DNA from: Chryseobacterium gleum
Lineage (GTDB): Bacteria; Bacteroidota; Bacteroidia; Flavobacteriales; Weeksellaceae
Reading direction: 5' to 3'
NCBI RefSeq assembly: GCF_900636535.1
Contig: NZ_LR134289.1
Coordinates: 558,001 to 622,000 of the forward strand
Length of the DNA: 64,000 nucleotides
In this document: piece by piece, positions 23,431-33,280 of the stretch
How positions within the stretch are numbered: the first letter of the stretch is position 1
Layout: every line of letters starts with the position of its first letter
Notes under the pieces: generated by a model
Database searches by the model: none
Seen by the model: only the letters and a program-made list of their open reading frames with translations
Told to the model about the DNA's origin: nothing
Translations under genes and position numbers: made by a program

Positions 23431-26400
23431 ATGATTGGTTTGTTGCGTAGAAATATTCTTACAGTTGGTTTTCTGTTTGCTTTTCTCTTGTTTTATTCCC
23501 AACAGTACACGGAGCAGGTTTTCAACACAGATAACGGACTTCCTCAGAATAGTGTAAAAGATATTATAAAAGATAAATATGGCTTTATCTGGCTGACTAC
23601 AGAAAATGGAATTGTAAGATATGACGGACTTAATTTTTTTGTTCATAAAAACTTTCCACTGAACAGTCAGCGGTTTACCTATTTTTACGGTGATCCTGCT
23701 AAAGACAGCATTTTTACGCCGGGAGATCATGGAAAAACAGTGTTGATACACCAAAAGTTTCCAAAAGTAATTAGTCCTGTAAAAAAATCTCCAACAATTA
23801 TTGTTAAAGACAATATCAATTATCATTTGTGTATTTCAAACTACAGCTACAGTCCTTCTCCGGGAGTTTATTTTTTTATGGATTTCAGAAAAGGGAGGTA
23901 TTTAATAGCACAAAATTCCTTTATTTATGAAGATTTTCGTTCAAAATCACAGATAACACTTGATGTAAAGCCACTTTATAAAAATGATCCGAATGCCTTT
24001 ACGATAGGAGATGTACTGTTTTATATTGACCGAAGCGCTAAAAAAGTAAAAAAAATAGAAGAAGGAAAAATTACAGGTTCTTATGATTTGCCTGTTGTAG
24101 CAGATGTCAGAAGTAAAGTTTTCTGGAACAGAACCAATGGGCAAGGATTTGTCCTGAATAATGATATCCTTTATAGATTAATTTCCAATAACGGAGCACT
24201 TACACTCTCAAAACTGGTCAGGCTGGAGCATATAAGTGAAAGCAATCTGATGAGCATTTACTATGATGAAAAATACAAAAAACTTTATCTTGGAAGCAGT
24301 ACAGACGGACTCAAAATAGTGAGTTTAACAGATTTCACCTCTTCGAAAAAGAGCACCCCAAAATCATCAGCTGTTTTTTATGCGATCCAGCCTTACAATG
24401 ATTCATGTGTCATTAATCCGGCAGGGGAAATTTATAACCGGAACGGATTCATTAAAAGCAAAAACTTCGAAAAAAATATATCTTATTTTTTTAATTTTGA
24501 TAAATACGGCAATATTGTAACCCGGAGAGAACAAACTCTTTTTGTATACAGTAAATCGTCCGATTTTATACATTTCCAGAGCATTTCCACCGGAGAAGAC
24601 ACTGTGAAAGATTTTTTCTTTGACAATGGAAAGTATTATGTGCTGGCCGTGAAACAAAAAAAAGGGAATACCGAGTTCACAGGTACATTAAGCATTTATG
24701 AAGACTGGCCTTTTAAATCGTTAAAGAAAAAATACCTGTTTGCCAGCGAACCTACGAAAATGGTATTGACAAAATCCGGTGATATTTTAGTGGGTACAAT
24801 AAAAGGATTGTACAGAATATCCGTCGGTCATAATAAAATCTACAATTTAAACGGGAAAAATGAATTATCAGTTCGTGATATTGTACATACTGCAGATGGA
24901 AATGTATGGGTAACCACGCTTGGAAAAGGCTTTTATCTTTTAAAAAACGACCATCTTATAAAGCTGCCTGGTGATACAGAAGGCAATCTTTTGTCACCGC
25001 ATACACTGCTGGAAGACCCTAATGGTTACTTCTGGATTCCTACCAATAATGGATTGTATAAAATAAGAGAAAGCATGCTTTTAAAATATGTACAGAACAG
25101 GAGTTTTAAATTGAATTACTACAGATACTCGAAGGAAGCCGGTTTTAGTACCAATGAATTTAATGGGGGAAGCAACATAAATGGAAACAAGTTGAAAAAC
25201 GGTGATTTTGTTTTACCTTCATTAAGCGGACTTGTATTTTTTAATCCTTTGAAAGTTAAGAGTTATTATCCGGCAGCTCTGTATATAGAAAGGGCTTTGG
25301 TTGATGATAAAGAGAGATTGTTTACCAATATCCTCAATCTGAGCCAGGAAAACAAACGGATTGAATTGTTTATTGATGTCCCATATTATGCAAATCCTGA
25401 TAATATTGTCATTGAAGCAAAAGTGGACGATGACAGAACCAGTAAATGGCTGTCCGTAGGAAAAGACCGCAAGTTTATTCTCAACAATCTTGGCCATGGT
25501 ACCCATTTTCTTGTGGTCAGAATGCTTGTTTCTGATAAGCAGGAATATGTTTTCAAAAAAATTAAAATTATTATTCCTCCCTTTTTTTATCAGACGTTAT
25601 GGTTTAAGGTGATTATCGTTTTCCTGCTACTTTTCCTGCTTTATTTGTCCATAAGATGGCGGACAAGTTTTCATAAAAAGAAAAACCGTGAACTTGAAGC
25701 AGTAATACGATCTAGAACCAAGGCGCTGTCACAAACAGTAGAAGATCTGGAGATGACACAAATAAAGCTGGGAAAAGAAATCGAACAGCAGAAAAAGCTC
25801 ATCGGAACAATTACCCATGATATTACCACACCATTGAAATTTATTGCTTTAACCAGTAAAGAAGCATTAGACTATGATGAAAAGAATGCATACCGTACAG
25901 AAAGAATTCTTAATTCTATCTACAAATCATCTAACCAGCTGTACAATTTCACAAAAACACTGAAAGAGTATGCTGATATATATAGTGAATACAGGAGTGA
26001 TGAAACAGATTGGTATTCCTTCTATGATCTTGTGCAGGAAAAGAAAGTACTTTTTGATGAGATTGCAGCCAATCATAACACAGCAATTATTAATAATGTA
26101 GATAAAGGATTAATGATACAGATCAGTAAAAATATTCTGGCTGCTATCATTCATAATTTAATGGATAATTCCGTAAAATATACAAGAAGCGGAACGATTA
26201 CTATTAACGGATCAGATGAGCAGGAAGCGGTTGTCTTAGAAATTGCAGATACGGGAATCGGTATGGATGACCATAAGATTGAATATTATACCAAGCTTCA
26301 GGAGAACATTGAAAATGAAAAACTGTTATTGCAGAAATACGGTATGGGGCTTCACCTGATCCTGCAGCTGCTCCAAATGCTGGAAAGTAAAATTATAATC

Positions 26401-26460
26401 AGAAGAAATGAGACCAAAGGAACCTCTTTCCAATTAATTCTTAAAAAAACAAAAAAATGA
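23431..26460 (+). CDS. Propeller-type sensor histidine kinase
   Basis: A 1009-residue membrane kinase. After a signal anchor (TVGFLFAFLLFYSQ), a large periplasmic region (residues 30-690) contains two-component-regulator propeller blades such as DNGLPQNSVKDIIKDKYGFIWLTT and ends in a Y_Y_Y-like domain. A membrane segment (about 725-745), a coiled coil and the kinase core follow. His is in TITHDITTPLKF (about residue 795). The ATPase domain shows HNLMDNSVKY, ADTGIGMD and YGMGLHL. No receiver or AraC domain is fused; its partner is the response regulator overlapping its stop codon by four bases. I chose the ATG at 23431 over a TTG at 23422. The signal is unknown. Confidence 0.9.
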   Translation: MIGLLRRNILTVGFLFAFLLFYSQQYTEQVFNTDNGLPQNSVKDIIKDKYGFIWLTTENGIVRYDGLNFFVHKNFPLNSQRFTYFYGDPAKDSIFTPGDHGKTVLIHQKFPKVISPVKKSPTIIVKDNINYHLCISNYSYSPSPGVYFFMDFRKGRYLIAQNSFIYEDFRSKSQITLDVKPLYKNDPNAFTIGDVLFYIDRSAKKVKKIEEGKITGSYDLPVVADVRSKVFWNRTNGQGFVLNNDILYRLISNNGALTLSKLVRLEHISESNLMSIYYDEKYKKLYLGSSTDGLKIVSLTDFTSSKKSTPKSSAVFYAIQPYNDSCVINPAGEIYNRNGFIKSKNFEKNISYFFNFDKYGNIVTRREQTLFVYSKSSDFIHFQSISTGEDTVKDFFFDNGKYYVLAVKQKKGNTEFTGTLSIYEDWPFKSLKKKYLFASEPTKMVLTKSGDILVGTIKGLYRISVGHNKIYNLNGKNELSVRDIVHTADGNVWVTTLGKGFYLLKNDHLIKLPGDTEGNLLSPHTLLEDPNGYFWIPTNNGLYKIRESMLLKYVQNRSFKLNYYRYSKEAGFSTNEFNGGSNINGNKLKNGDFVLPSLSGLVFFNPLKVKSYYPAALYIERALVDDKERLFTNILNLSQENKRIELFIDVPYYANPDNIVIEAKVDDDRTSKWLSVGKDRKFILNNLGHGTHFLVVRMLVSDKQEYVFKKIKIIIPPFFYQTLWFKVIIVFLLLFLLYLSIRWRTSFHKKKNRELEAVIRSRTKALSQTVEDLEMTQIKLGKEIEQQKKLIGTITHDITTPLKFIALTSKEALDYDEKNAYRTERILNSIYKSSNQLYNFTKTLKEYADIYSEYRSDETDWYSFYDLVQEKKVLFDEIAANHNTAIINNVDKGLMIQISKNILAAIIHNLMDNSVKYTRSGTITINGSDEQEAVVLEIADTGIGMDDHKIEYYTKLQENIENEKLLLQKYGMGLHLILQLLQMLESKIIIRRNETKGTSFQLILKKTKK

Positions 26461-27071
26461 TTAAAAAGATCCTTATAGCAGATGATCATGATATTGTATT
26501 AACGGGAACCGCTATCATTTTAGAATCACGTATTACTGATGTTCTCATAGATACAGCTTCAGATTATCCCGAAGCCCTCGATAAAATCTCCCGACAAAAA
26601 TTTGATTTGCTTATCCTGGATATCAATATGCCTGAAAGCAGAAATAAAAAAATGATCTCAGAAATCAAACAGCTTGATCCTGCCTTGAAAATACTTGTTT
26701 TTTCAGCTTATGAGGAAGAAATTGCCGTGCAATATATAAAAGAAGGGGCAGATGGGTACATCAATAAGCTCAGTAAGGTAGATACGATTTCTGAAGCTGT
26801 GATGAAAATGTTTTCAGAAGGGAATTATTATCCTAATGGTTTTGTTAATAAGCTATTGCAGCCTTCTGCACTGGATGCTATCAAGAGTTTATCAGAAAGA
26901 GAATATGAAATTTTTATGCTCATGGTAAAAGGAAACGGAAATCTGGAAATTTCAAATGAGATGGATATTCAGATGTCAACCATCAGCACTTATAAAAAGA
27001 GAATTCATAAAAAGCTGAAAACAAGTAATCTGGCCGACCTTATTAAACTATATGAAGCCTATATGTCATAA
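26457..27071 (+). CDS. NarL/LuxR-family response regulator
   Basis: A 204-residue response regulator. The receiver domain starts MIKKILIADDHDIVL, and Asp55 in LLILDINMP is the phosphorylation site; FSAYEEE and YINKLSK complete the receiver. The LuxR-type helix-turn-helix covers about residues 140-200 (LSEREYEIFMLMVKGNGNLEISNEMDIQMSTISTYKKRIHKKL, abbreviated by sense). It overlaps the kinase gene as ATGA, so the two form one signalling pair. An 18-base perfect palindrome 35 bases past its stop could be one of its targets, ahead of the secreted-protein gene. Confidence 0.9.
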   Translation: MIKKILIADDHDIVLTGTAIILESRITDVLIDTASDYPEALDKISRQKFDLLILDINMPESRNKKMISEIKQLDPALKILVFSAYEEEIAVQYIKEGADGYINKLSKVDTISEAVMKMFSEGNYYPNGFVNKLLQPSALDAIKSLSEREYEIFMLMVKGNGNLEISNEMDIQMSTISTYKKRIHKKLKTSNLADLIKLYEAYMS

Positions 27072-27105
27072 TACCGATTTCTATGAATAAAAGCTATTTT
27101 TTGAG

Positions 27106-27123
27106 TGTAGAAAATTTTCTACA
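27106..27123. promoter_or_regulatory. 18-bp perfect palindrome, candidate response-regulator site
   Basis: TGTAGAAAATTTTCTACA is its own reverse complement. The same half-site recurs at TTCTAC (27139-27144) and GTAGAA (27162-27167). All lie between the response regulator gene and the secreted-protein gene, a plausible operator array. It could also form a hairpin that ends the kinase/regulator transcript, with the T-rich tract at 27133-27140 behind it. Confidence 0.5.
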
Positions 27124-27233
27124 AATGGCTTAGTTTTTTTCTACGCATGGTGATGTTTTCTGTAGAATTTATTCTGATATTTTTACATTATGTTAAACAA
27201 CCGGGTTTATTAATGTAAATAAAATAATGATAA

Positions 27234-28814
27234 ATGTTTAAAATTTCTACAAAATTAATCTTTGCAATGATAGCCTTAAGTCCGGCTATTGCCTTTGCCC
27301 AGGCAGGAAATGTTGGGGTCAATACTGTCAATCCGGGTTCAACCATGGATATTAACGGATCATTGGCAGCGAATTATAAAGCGGTTACTACAGCCACTTA
27401 TAATTTAACATTATCAGATTTCCATGTTTCATATAATGGGAGTTCAGATGCTGTATTCGGCTTACCAGCTTCTATCAGTGGGGTTGGAAACTTCAGAGGA
27501 AGGATTTACAGAATTAAAAACAACACAAACTTTAAGATCACCGTGAATGCTGTCGCTCCGGAAACAATTAACGGGAATGCCAGTATTTCGGTACCAGCCA
27601 ATCAGAGTGTGGAACTGGTGAGCACGGGACTTACCGGAACGAATTCTACGTGGGAACTTCTTTCAACGGGGACATCTGCTACAGGAGACTATATTATTGT
27701 GAAGCCAAATGCAGCTCAATCAGTATCTACAGGATCGGATGTGACATTCGGATCTGTCATTGCTTCCAACAATATTACTTATAACGCAGGTGTTTTCAAT
27801 CTGAAAGCAGGTAAAACCTACGTGCTCCGTTGTCAGCTGCATGCTACAGATTTTTCGCTGGCAGGAGGATTCTTTGTGTACGAATGGGTAGATGCTTCCA
27901 ATAATTCCGTTCTTCCTTCCAGTACAACAGGAGTTGTGGATGCCATAAACAATTATCCGGCAACATCTATTGGCGGCCAGCCGGAAGCCTATGCTATTTA
28001 CAAACCAACAGTTGATACCTCTGTAAAAGTAAGGCTCGGAGGTGCTGGAACCGCACAGCTGAATCCTGGAATAGGATTTATGACGGTTACCGAGCTGGCC
28101 GGAGGTAATGGAAATGGCGGGACAACAATCATTAATAATAATATCACGGCAAGTAACGGTCTTACTTTATCCGGTACAGATGTAAAATTAGGAGGAACGC
28201 TTTCACAGCCGACAGATATTGCTACGGCAGGAAACAATTTAAGCATCAACGGTACAGGAAAAGTTCTTGTGGGAACCAATACAGTACCTGCAGGAGCAGC
28301 CAGTGCAAAAATTGTTATTGATAACGGAACTACCAATGGTGCCCTTCAGATCAAAGATGGTACTCAGCAGCTGGGGTATGTGCTGACCAGTGATGCTAAC
28401 GGATTGGCAACATGGTCTTCCACTGTTACTACAGCATTTGCCAATAACTGGACACCCTATACCGGAACATTGGTAAATCCTTTTACAGGAGGAACGGGAG
28501 GTGGCGGATTGAATACCGGAATTCAGGTTACTATTCCGGCAAAGGGCTGGTATTTTTTCCGATGTGGGATCGCTATCAATTCTGATTGTAATGATTATTT
28601 TTTCTATATCAATGGCATTGGTGATGTCTGGAGAAGCTACTGCGGATCAAATACTGCAGCATTTATGTTTCCAAGAGATCAGAACAGGGTGTTATATTTT
28701 GCTGCACCAGGAACGTACACTGTGTTGGCTGGAAAAACAAATGGAGTAGTGCCGGCATCATTCAATGGTGGTAACCCTTCTTTTTACCTGGATTTTGTAA
28801 AGTTCCAAAACTAA
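27234..28814 (+). CDS. Secreted Gly/Thr/Asn-rich surface-type protein
   Basis: A 526-residue exported protein of unknown function. The signal peptide is ISTKLIFAMIALSPAIAFAQ. The mature start VGVNTVNPGSTMDINGS is the GIGTxxPxxxLDVxG motif seen in flavobacterial surface and tail-fibre-like proteins. It recurs near residue 350 as LVGTNTVPAGAASAKIVIDNG. Two beta-rich regions, about 140-290 and 390-525 (FYLDFVKFQN at the end), could be jelly-roll domains. No type IX tag is seen. It follows the kinase/regulator pair, whose operator-like palindromes lie before it, so it may be under their control. Confidence 0.7.
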   Translation: MFKISTKLIFAMIALSPAIAFAQAGNVGVNTVNPGSTMDINGSLAANYKAVTTATYNLTLSDFHVSYNGSSDAVFGLPASISGVGNFRGRIYRIKNNTNFKITVNAVAPETINGNASISVPANQSVELVSTGLTGTNSTWELLSTGTSATGDYIIVKPNAAQSVSTGSDVTFGSVIASNNITYNAGVFNLKAGKTYVLRCQLHATDFSLAGGFFVYEWVDASNNSVLPSSTTGVVDAINNYPATSIGGQPEAYAIYKPTVDTSVKVRLGGAGTAQLNPGIGFMTVTELAGGNGNGGTTIINNNITASNGLTLSGTDVKLGGTLSQPTDIATAGNNLSINGTGKVLVGTNTVPAGAASAKIVIDNGTTNGALQIKDGTQQLGYVLTSDANGLATWSSTVTTAFANNWTPYTGTLVNPFTGGTGGGGLNTGIQVTIPAKGWYFFRCGIAINSDCNDYFFYINGIGDVWRSYCGSNTAAFMFPRDQNRVLYFAAPGTYTVLAGKTNGVVPASFNGGNPSFYLDFVKFQN

Positions 28815-28865
28815 GATGTAGTCTGAACAGACTAAAAAAGATTCTAAAAACATACTATGAAAACG

Positions 28866-28895
28866 AAGCTGTAAAGTTGATTCTTTACAGCTTTT
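28866..28895 (+). terminator. Terminator between convergent genes
   Basis: AAGCTGTAAAG (28866-28876) pairs perfectly with CTTTACAGCTT (28883-28893), followed by T residues. It lies between the secreted-protein gene and the minus-strand AraC-type gene. Confidence 0.8.
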
Positions 28896-28915
28896 TGTTT
28901 AAATCATATTTAATG

Positions 28916-29890
28916 TTAATATCTTGCCTGGTTCGGAGGAATGCCAAACTTTTTCTTGAAAGCACTGCTGAAATGCTGCAAAGAACAATAGCCTAGTTCC
29001 AGCGCTATTTCTGTTGCCTGCTTTTTACCGTTTATCAAATCATTCTTTGCCTTTTCTAAACGTAAATCCGACAAATAGGAAAAAGCGGTCTGATTAAAAA
29101 TTTCTTTAAATCCCCGTTTTAGTTTATATTCATTGATGCCTGCTATCTTTGCCAGTTCCGGCAGGGTTGGGGGAGAACTTATATTTTTCACCAGATAATC
29201 ACGGGCAAAAACAATGCGTTCCTTATCGTAATCATTTTTTATATACTCCGGTTTGTGATTTTCAACAATATTAAATGATTCTGCCTGTAAAACAAGAAGC
29301 TCAATTGTCTTTGAAAAAAGAAACAACCGTTTTGATCCGCTTGAAAATTCACAATTTAAAATTGAATCGATGCAGGTACGTAATGGTAAGCCGATATTCA
29401 AATTTGAAACTGAAAAAGCAGTGGGAGTCCCCGAAACTATTTTATCTGCAAATTGCTGTAGAGATTCATTTCCGTCTTTTGATATTGCAAGAAAAGCCTC
29501 TTTTGAAAATTGAATCATAAATGATTTCATCTGCGGTTCATCCCATTTCATTGTACCTTCAGCACCGGTACCATAAAATAAATTATGCTGATTCCCATTC
29601 AGTTCAAAAGAACTGTTCATTCCATGTTGCTGTATTGAAGTTTTTCCCTGCAGATTAAAATGCATCGTGACAAGTTCCATATCTCCCTTCCAGTCAAGCT
29701 CTGTGGATTTCTCAAGCTCTGTTTCAGAATAAAGCATTCTGATGCCGTCAAAGAGCCATTGTTTGGTCGTTATCTGCCCAAAAGGAATATCTGTCTTAAA
29801 GACATTTTCTTTAAAACCATAGGAATTGAAGTCGTTTTCATCAAAGCCTGCTGTAAATATCCTTTCGCTGTTTTTCAATTCAAACCCCAT
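28916..29890 (-). CDS. AraC-family transcriptional regulator
   Basis: A 324-residue regulator from the ATG at 29890. The C-terminal 100 residues are a typical AraC double helix-turn-helix (TLPELAKIAGINEYKLKRGFKEIFNQTAFSYLSDLRLEKA, abbreviated by sense, ending FSSAFKKKFGIPPNQARY). The N-terminal part is a divergent sensing domain. The frame can be extended upstream to a TTG at 30055, adding a hydrophobic stretch. That codon overlaps the start of the divergent gene, so I do not accept the longer form. It is divergent from, and probably controls, the FAD monooxygenase gene. Confidence 0.86.
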   Translation of the reverse strand: MGFELKNSERIFTAGFDENDFNSYGFKENVFKTDIPFGQITTKQWLFDGIRMLYSETELEKSTELDWKGDMELVTMHFNLQGKTSIQQHGMNSSFELNGNQHNLFYGTGAEGTMKWDEPQMKSFMIQFSKEAFLAISKDGNESLQQFADKIVSGTPTAFSVSNLNIGLPLRTCIDSILNCEFSSGSKRLFLFSKTIELLVLQAESFNIVENHKPEYIKNDYDKERIVFARDYLVKNISSPPTLPELAKIAGINEYKLKRGFKEIFNQTAFSYLSDLRLEKAKNDLINGKKQATEIALELGYCSLQHFSSAFKKKFGIPPNQARY

Positions 29891-30054
29891 TACTCCCTGA
29901 TTTGCTAGTTTAACTCCTTTTTTTACAAGTTTCTTCTTTCTTTGTGTGATAATTTTACCACACAGGATTATCAGAATTAAAGATAGAAAAAATTCAACAG
30001 AGAATAGCTTGCAGAAGAAAAACATACATATCCTTTGATGTAATATAGAAAGCA

Positions 30055-31242
30055 ATGAATAAAAAAGTAATTATAATAGGTGCAGGTGTTGCCGGCCCGA
30101 TACTGGCTTTGCAATTGAAAAAAATAGGTTTTCAGCCAGAAATATTTGAAGCAAGACCTGAAAATAACAGAAATGAAGGAGTCTTTTTAGGCATTACTCC
30201 TAACGGATTAAATGTATTGAAAGAATTTATAGATCTTGAAAAACTTAAAGAAGATTACACTCCGGGTTCAATGAAATTTTTTAATGCCAGAGGAAAACAA
30301 ATAGCAGAGCTGGGAACTGCTTATCAAAAACAGAAGTATGGAGTAGAGACCTTGCAGTTAAAGAGGGCAAATCTCAACACCTATGCCCGGGCGGCAGCAG
30401 CTGAAGCCGGTATAAAGATTGAATATAATAAAAAATTTGTCCGGTATAATGAATCAGAAGATCAGGTAACAGCCTACTTTGCAGATGGAACTTCCGTTAC
30501 AGGTGATATGATAATTGGCTGCGATGGAATGTTTTCTGAGGTAAGGAATCAGCTGTTCCCGGAAAAGTCTGTCATCAGATATACAAAGCTCATTTCTACC
30601 GGTGGATATGCCAAAATTGCTGAGCTCTCAGAACCTCTTGATTCGATAAGGATGACATTTGGAGAAAGAGGCTTTTTTGCTTATTCGGTTTCAGATAAAG
30701 GAGAGGTATGGTGGTTTAATAATTACTTCAGAGATCAGGAGCCGAAACCACAGGAAACAGAAAAGATACTGAAAGATGAAATCAAAGACCATCTTGCAGA
30801 TATTCATAGGAATGATGACCCTTTATTTTCCCGCATCATCAGGAATAGCTACGAAATTATTGCTTATCCGGTGTATGATCTCCCCAGGCTTTCGAAATGG
30901 TATAAAGGGAAAGTCTGCCTTATTGGAGACGCGGCGCATGGTATTTCTCCACATATAGGACAGGGAGCTTCGTTAGCACTGGAAGATACTGTTGTTATTG
31001 CTGAACAATTACAATTAAATAAAGAATGTGAGGCCGCCTTTCAGTCCTTTCAATACGAGCGGCAGCCCAGAGTTGAAAAAATAATAAAAAATGCAAGAAA
31101 AGTTGGAAATACCAAAACAAAAACAAACCCGATAACGGCCTGGTTCCGGGATCTTTTTATCAGATTCTTTATCAGTAAACAGATTAAGCAACTAGACTGG
31201 ATATACGGATGGAGCTATGCGTCAGAAAATAAAGGTAATTAG
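30055..31242 (+). CDS. FAD-dependent monooxygenase (aromatic hydroxylase / TetX type)
   Basis: A 395-residue group A flavoprotein monooxygenase. VIIIGAGVAGPILALQL is the dinucleotide-binding GxGxxG motif. IIGCDGMFSEVR is the DG motif contacting FAD and NADPH. LIGDAAHGISPHIGQGASLALED is the GD motif. These are the three hallmarks of the family that hydroxylates aromatics and, in TetX relatives, tetracyclines. The length matches TetX-like enzymes. The substrate is unknown. The upstream divergent AraC-type regulator suggests inducible detoxification or catabolism. Confidence 0.87.
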   Translation: MNKKVIIIGAGVAGPILALQLKKIGFQPEIFEARPENNRNEGVFLGITPNGLNVLKEFIDLEKLKEDYTPGSMKFFNARGKQIAELGTAYQKQKYGVETLQLKRANLNTYARAAAAEAGIKIEYNKKFVRYNESEDQVTAYFADGTSVTGDMIIGCDGMFSEVRNQLFPEKSVIRYTKLISTGGYAKIAELSEPLDSIRMTFGERGFFAYSVSDKGEVWWFNNYFRDQEPKPQETEKILKDEIKDHLADIHRNDDPLFSRIIRNSYEIIAYPVYDLPRLSKWYKGKVCLIGDAAHGISPHIGQGASLALEDTVVIAEQLQLNKECEAAFQSFQYERQPRVEKIIKNARKVGNTKTKTNPITAWFRDLFIRFFISKQIKQLDWIYGWSYASENKGN

Positions 31243-31335
31243 CTATTAAATATCTCATTATGACTGTACTCATAAAGAACCGAGGAATGTTTTCCTAGAT
31301 TTGAGAATAAGTTTTTCATTCATCCAATAGTTTTT

Positions 31336-31357
31336 AGCCTCTTTTGGGAGGCTTTTT
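31336..31357 (+). terminator. Terminator after FAD monooxygenase gene
   Basis: AGCCTC and GAGGCT (31336-31341, 31348-31353) form a six-base stem with a six-base loop, followed by a T-rich tract. Confidence 0.6.
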
Positions 31358-31397
31358 ATATGAAAATTATTTTATTTAAGGAGTTCGTATCAAAAAA

Positions 31398-31422
31398 CAG
31401 CCACAGTATAAAACTGTGGCTG
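31398..31422. terminator. Second strong hairpin terminator
   Basis: CAGCCACAGT (31398-31407) and ACTGTGGCTG (31413-31422) form a perfect ten-base stem with a five-base loop. A-rich sequence precedes and T5 follows, so it can work on both strands. Confidence 0.7.
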
Positions 31423-32054
31423 CCTTTTTGAAATCAAATATCGACTATTATAAAGATCCGGAGCGGTGAATTGACAAGGTGCACAAGGTACCATGATCCG
31501 CTTTACAGACTCTACTTTTATACTTCAGTGGCCTGCCTGGCAACAGCATTTGAAGATCCTGTTAACATGATGAGATCTTCAGCATCCCTTTATAAGAAAA
31601 CAGAAGTACTGATCTCAACCTGTGCTATTAAATTGCCATAAAATCCAATGATATCAAAGGGAAAATTTTATTTTCATAATATATCTGAAAGCTAAATTTT
31701 TCACTAATTTAAGAAATATCTTTAAAAGCTGAAATATAAATCATTTAAAATTTTATTGGGTAATTAAAAACTATTGAATTTCATTATTCTGAAATTTCCG
31801 ATGATATTTTTTAATAACTCAAATTATTTACACTCGTAATTGTTTGAAAAATATTTGTATTTTAGCCGAAATATATCGTTTTTTAACAAACATATTGGTT
31901 GCTGATTAAAATTCAGATAATCTGAAGGAAAAAATTAGTAGATTTGCACGAAACAAAAAAATAATAAATATTAAACAATATTCTCTGTGACTGGATTTTT
32001 AGAAGGAAAGTGTACAGGAATAACAGGATTTTAGGTTATAAAACTACTGAAACT
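31423..32054. other. Long gap, no gene assigned
   Basis: This stretch holds no frame I would call a gene. Short minus-strand frames near 31518-31589 lack a start codon. The segment 31440-31640 has a less AT-biased, gene-like composition and could be decayed coding sequence. The last 300 bases are very AT-rich and should contain the promoter of the lipoprotein gene. Confidence 0.4.
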
Positions 32055-32423
32055 ATGAAGAAACTTTTTTTACTTTTATTAACGGCGTTTTTATTTATCG
32101 GTTGCAGCTCAGATGATGATACGATCTTTGATTATGTAGGAACATGGTCTGGTTCTTATGAAGGAAGCGATAAAGGAGTCTGGAACTTTGTGGTAGACGA
32201 GAGCGGTAAAGTGGTAGGAACAATGCATTCCGATGTTAATAATGAAAACTACAACATTTCCGGGAATTTAAGTGAAACAGGAGATCTGAACGCAACGGTA
32301 GGACTTCCTTCGAAGGGAGAATTCAAAGGAACATTATCCACAGATAAAAAAGGAAACGGAAACTGGTTAAACTCACTTCCAACACCTGCAAAATCGGGAA
32401 CCTGGAAAGGAGAAAAGAAATAA
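32055..32423 (+). CDS. Small lipoprotein of unknown function
   Basis: A 122-residue protein from the ATG at 32055. The signal peptide KKLFLLLLTAFLFIGCSSDDD has a lipobox with Cys17 followed by Ser-Asp-rich residues, as in Bacteroidetes lipoproteins exported to the surface. The mature part (YVGTWSGSYEGSDKGVWNFVVDESGKVVGTM, abbreviated by sense) is beta-rich with repeated WSG/GTW patterns, like a small beta-barrel fold, perhaps of a lipocalin-like or MORN-like kind. The longer frame to 32010 is rejected because it would place residues before the signal peptide. A strong terminator follows. Confidence 0.75.
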   Translation: MKKLFLLLLTAFLFIGCSSDDDTIFDYVGTWSGSYEGSDKGVWNFVVDESGKVVGTMHSDVNNENYNISGNLSETGDLNATVGLPSKGEFKGTLSTDKKGNGNWLNSLPTPAKSGTWKGEKK

Positions 32424-32430
32424 AAAAGAA

Positions 32431-32460
32431 AGTCTGCAGTAGATTCTGCAGACTTTTTTT
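32431..32460. terminator. Terminator between convergent genes
   Basis: AGTCTGCAG (32431-32439) and CTGCAGACT (32446-32454) form a perfect nine-base stem with T7 after it. It ends the lipoprotein transcript and may serve the minus-strand gene that ends at 32463. Confidence 0.8.
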
Positions 32461-32462
32461 AT

Positions 32463-33101
32463 TTAAACAAATCCCATATGGGTAATTTTATTATTTTTAT
32501 TCTTTAGGACTACAAAATAGAGTAGAACTTCTTCCCCGGAAAAATACTGCTTAAAAGTCTTTTCCTCTTGCCGTTTCCAGCTGATTATTTCTTCATGACT
32601 TTCCGTAATGTAGTTTTCAGAATCTATTTTTAAAGTCAATATGACACATTCATCTGCGGTGCAGTCCGCATTCTTGTATATAACATGATCCTGAATTCTG
32701 ATACAATCTGAAACATTAGGAATCACACCAAATTGAAACTCCTTCAAAAGTATTTTCCCATCTACAGTTTTTAACCCATCTGTAACTGTTCTTTTTCCTC
32801 TTTCAGAAACCTTGTCAAAATCTTTAATGGCTGTCATTACCTTGGCAAACTTCTGGTAGAGGAGGGGATCACCTGCTTCTTTGATATACTTTTCCAAACT
32901 GTTCCGGATGATCTTTCCGATTTTGGAACAATGCCCGAATTCCGAACTGTTTTGTCTTACCTTTTCATAGGTCGGGCTCTTTTTAAAAGCGTTCTTATTA
33001 AAACCACTTTTCTTCCGAACCACATTTTTCCCGTTCAGGTTATAAAATACCAGGTCGCCAACTGCTCCTGTGATCTTGATCAGACTTTCATATGTTGCCA
33101 T
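32463..33101 (-). CDS. Conserved hypothetical protein, 212 residues
   Basis: The product is not recognised. The first 60 residues (TYESLIKITGAVGDLVFYNLNGKNVVRKKSG, abbreviated by sense) are basic. The sequence SEFGHCSKIGKIIRNSLEKYI is helical, and the C-terminal half is beta-rich (HVIYKNADCTADECVILTLKID and LLYFVVLKNKNN). There is no signal peptide or membrane segment. It is a single gene with a terminator downstream. The composition resembles its neighbours, so recent transfer is not indicated. Confidence 0.65.
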   Translation of the reverse strand: MATYESLIKITGAVGDLVFYNLNGKNVVRKKSGFNKNAFKKSPTYEKVRQNSSEFGHCSKIGKIIRNSLEKYIKEAGDPLLYQKFAKVMTAIKDFDKVSERGKRTVTDGLKTVDGKILLKEFQFGVIPNVSDCIRIQDHVIYKNADCTADECVILTLKIDSENYITESHEEIISWKRQEEKTFKQYFSGEEVLLYFVVLKNKNNKITHMGFV

Positions 33102-33280
33102 ATCTTTAAAATAGGTTCAAATATACCAATAAATAAATGAATACAAAATTTTAACATATATTTATAATATAGTTGTAGTATAGTTTTAGCATAATTTAAA
33201 TATAAAATGTATATTTGTATAAAATTTGTTAAACAAGTATAAATCAGAAGGATATGGGACCGGCATTATTTGAAACAAAA

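Noticed and set aside
29891..30055. Longer AraC regulator with an N-terminal membrane segment
   Set aside because: It needs a TTG start that overlaps the divergent monooxygenase ATG and would leave no promoter space.
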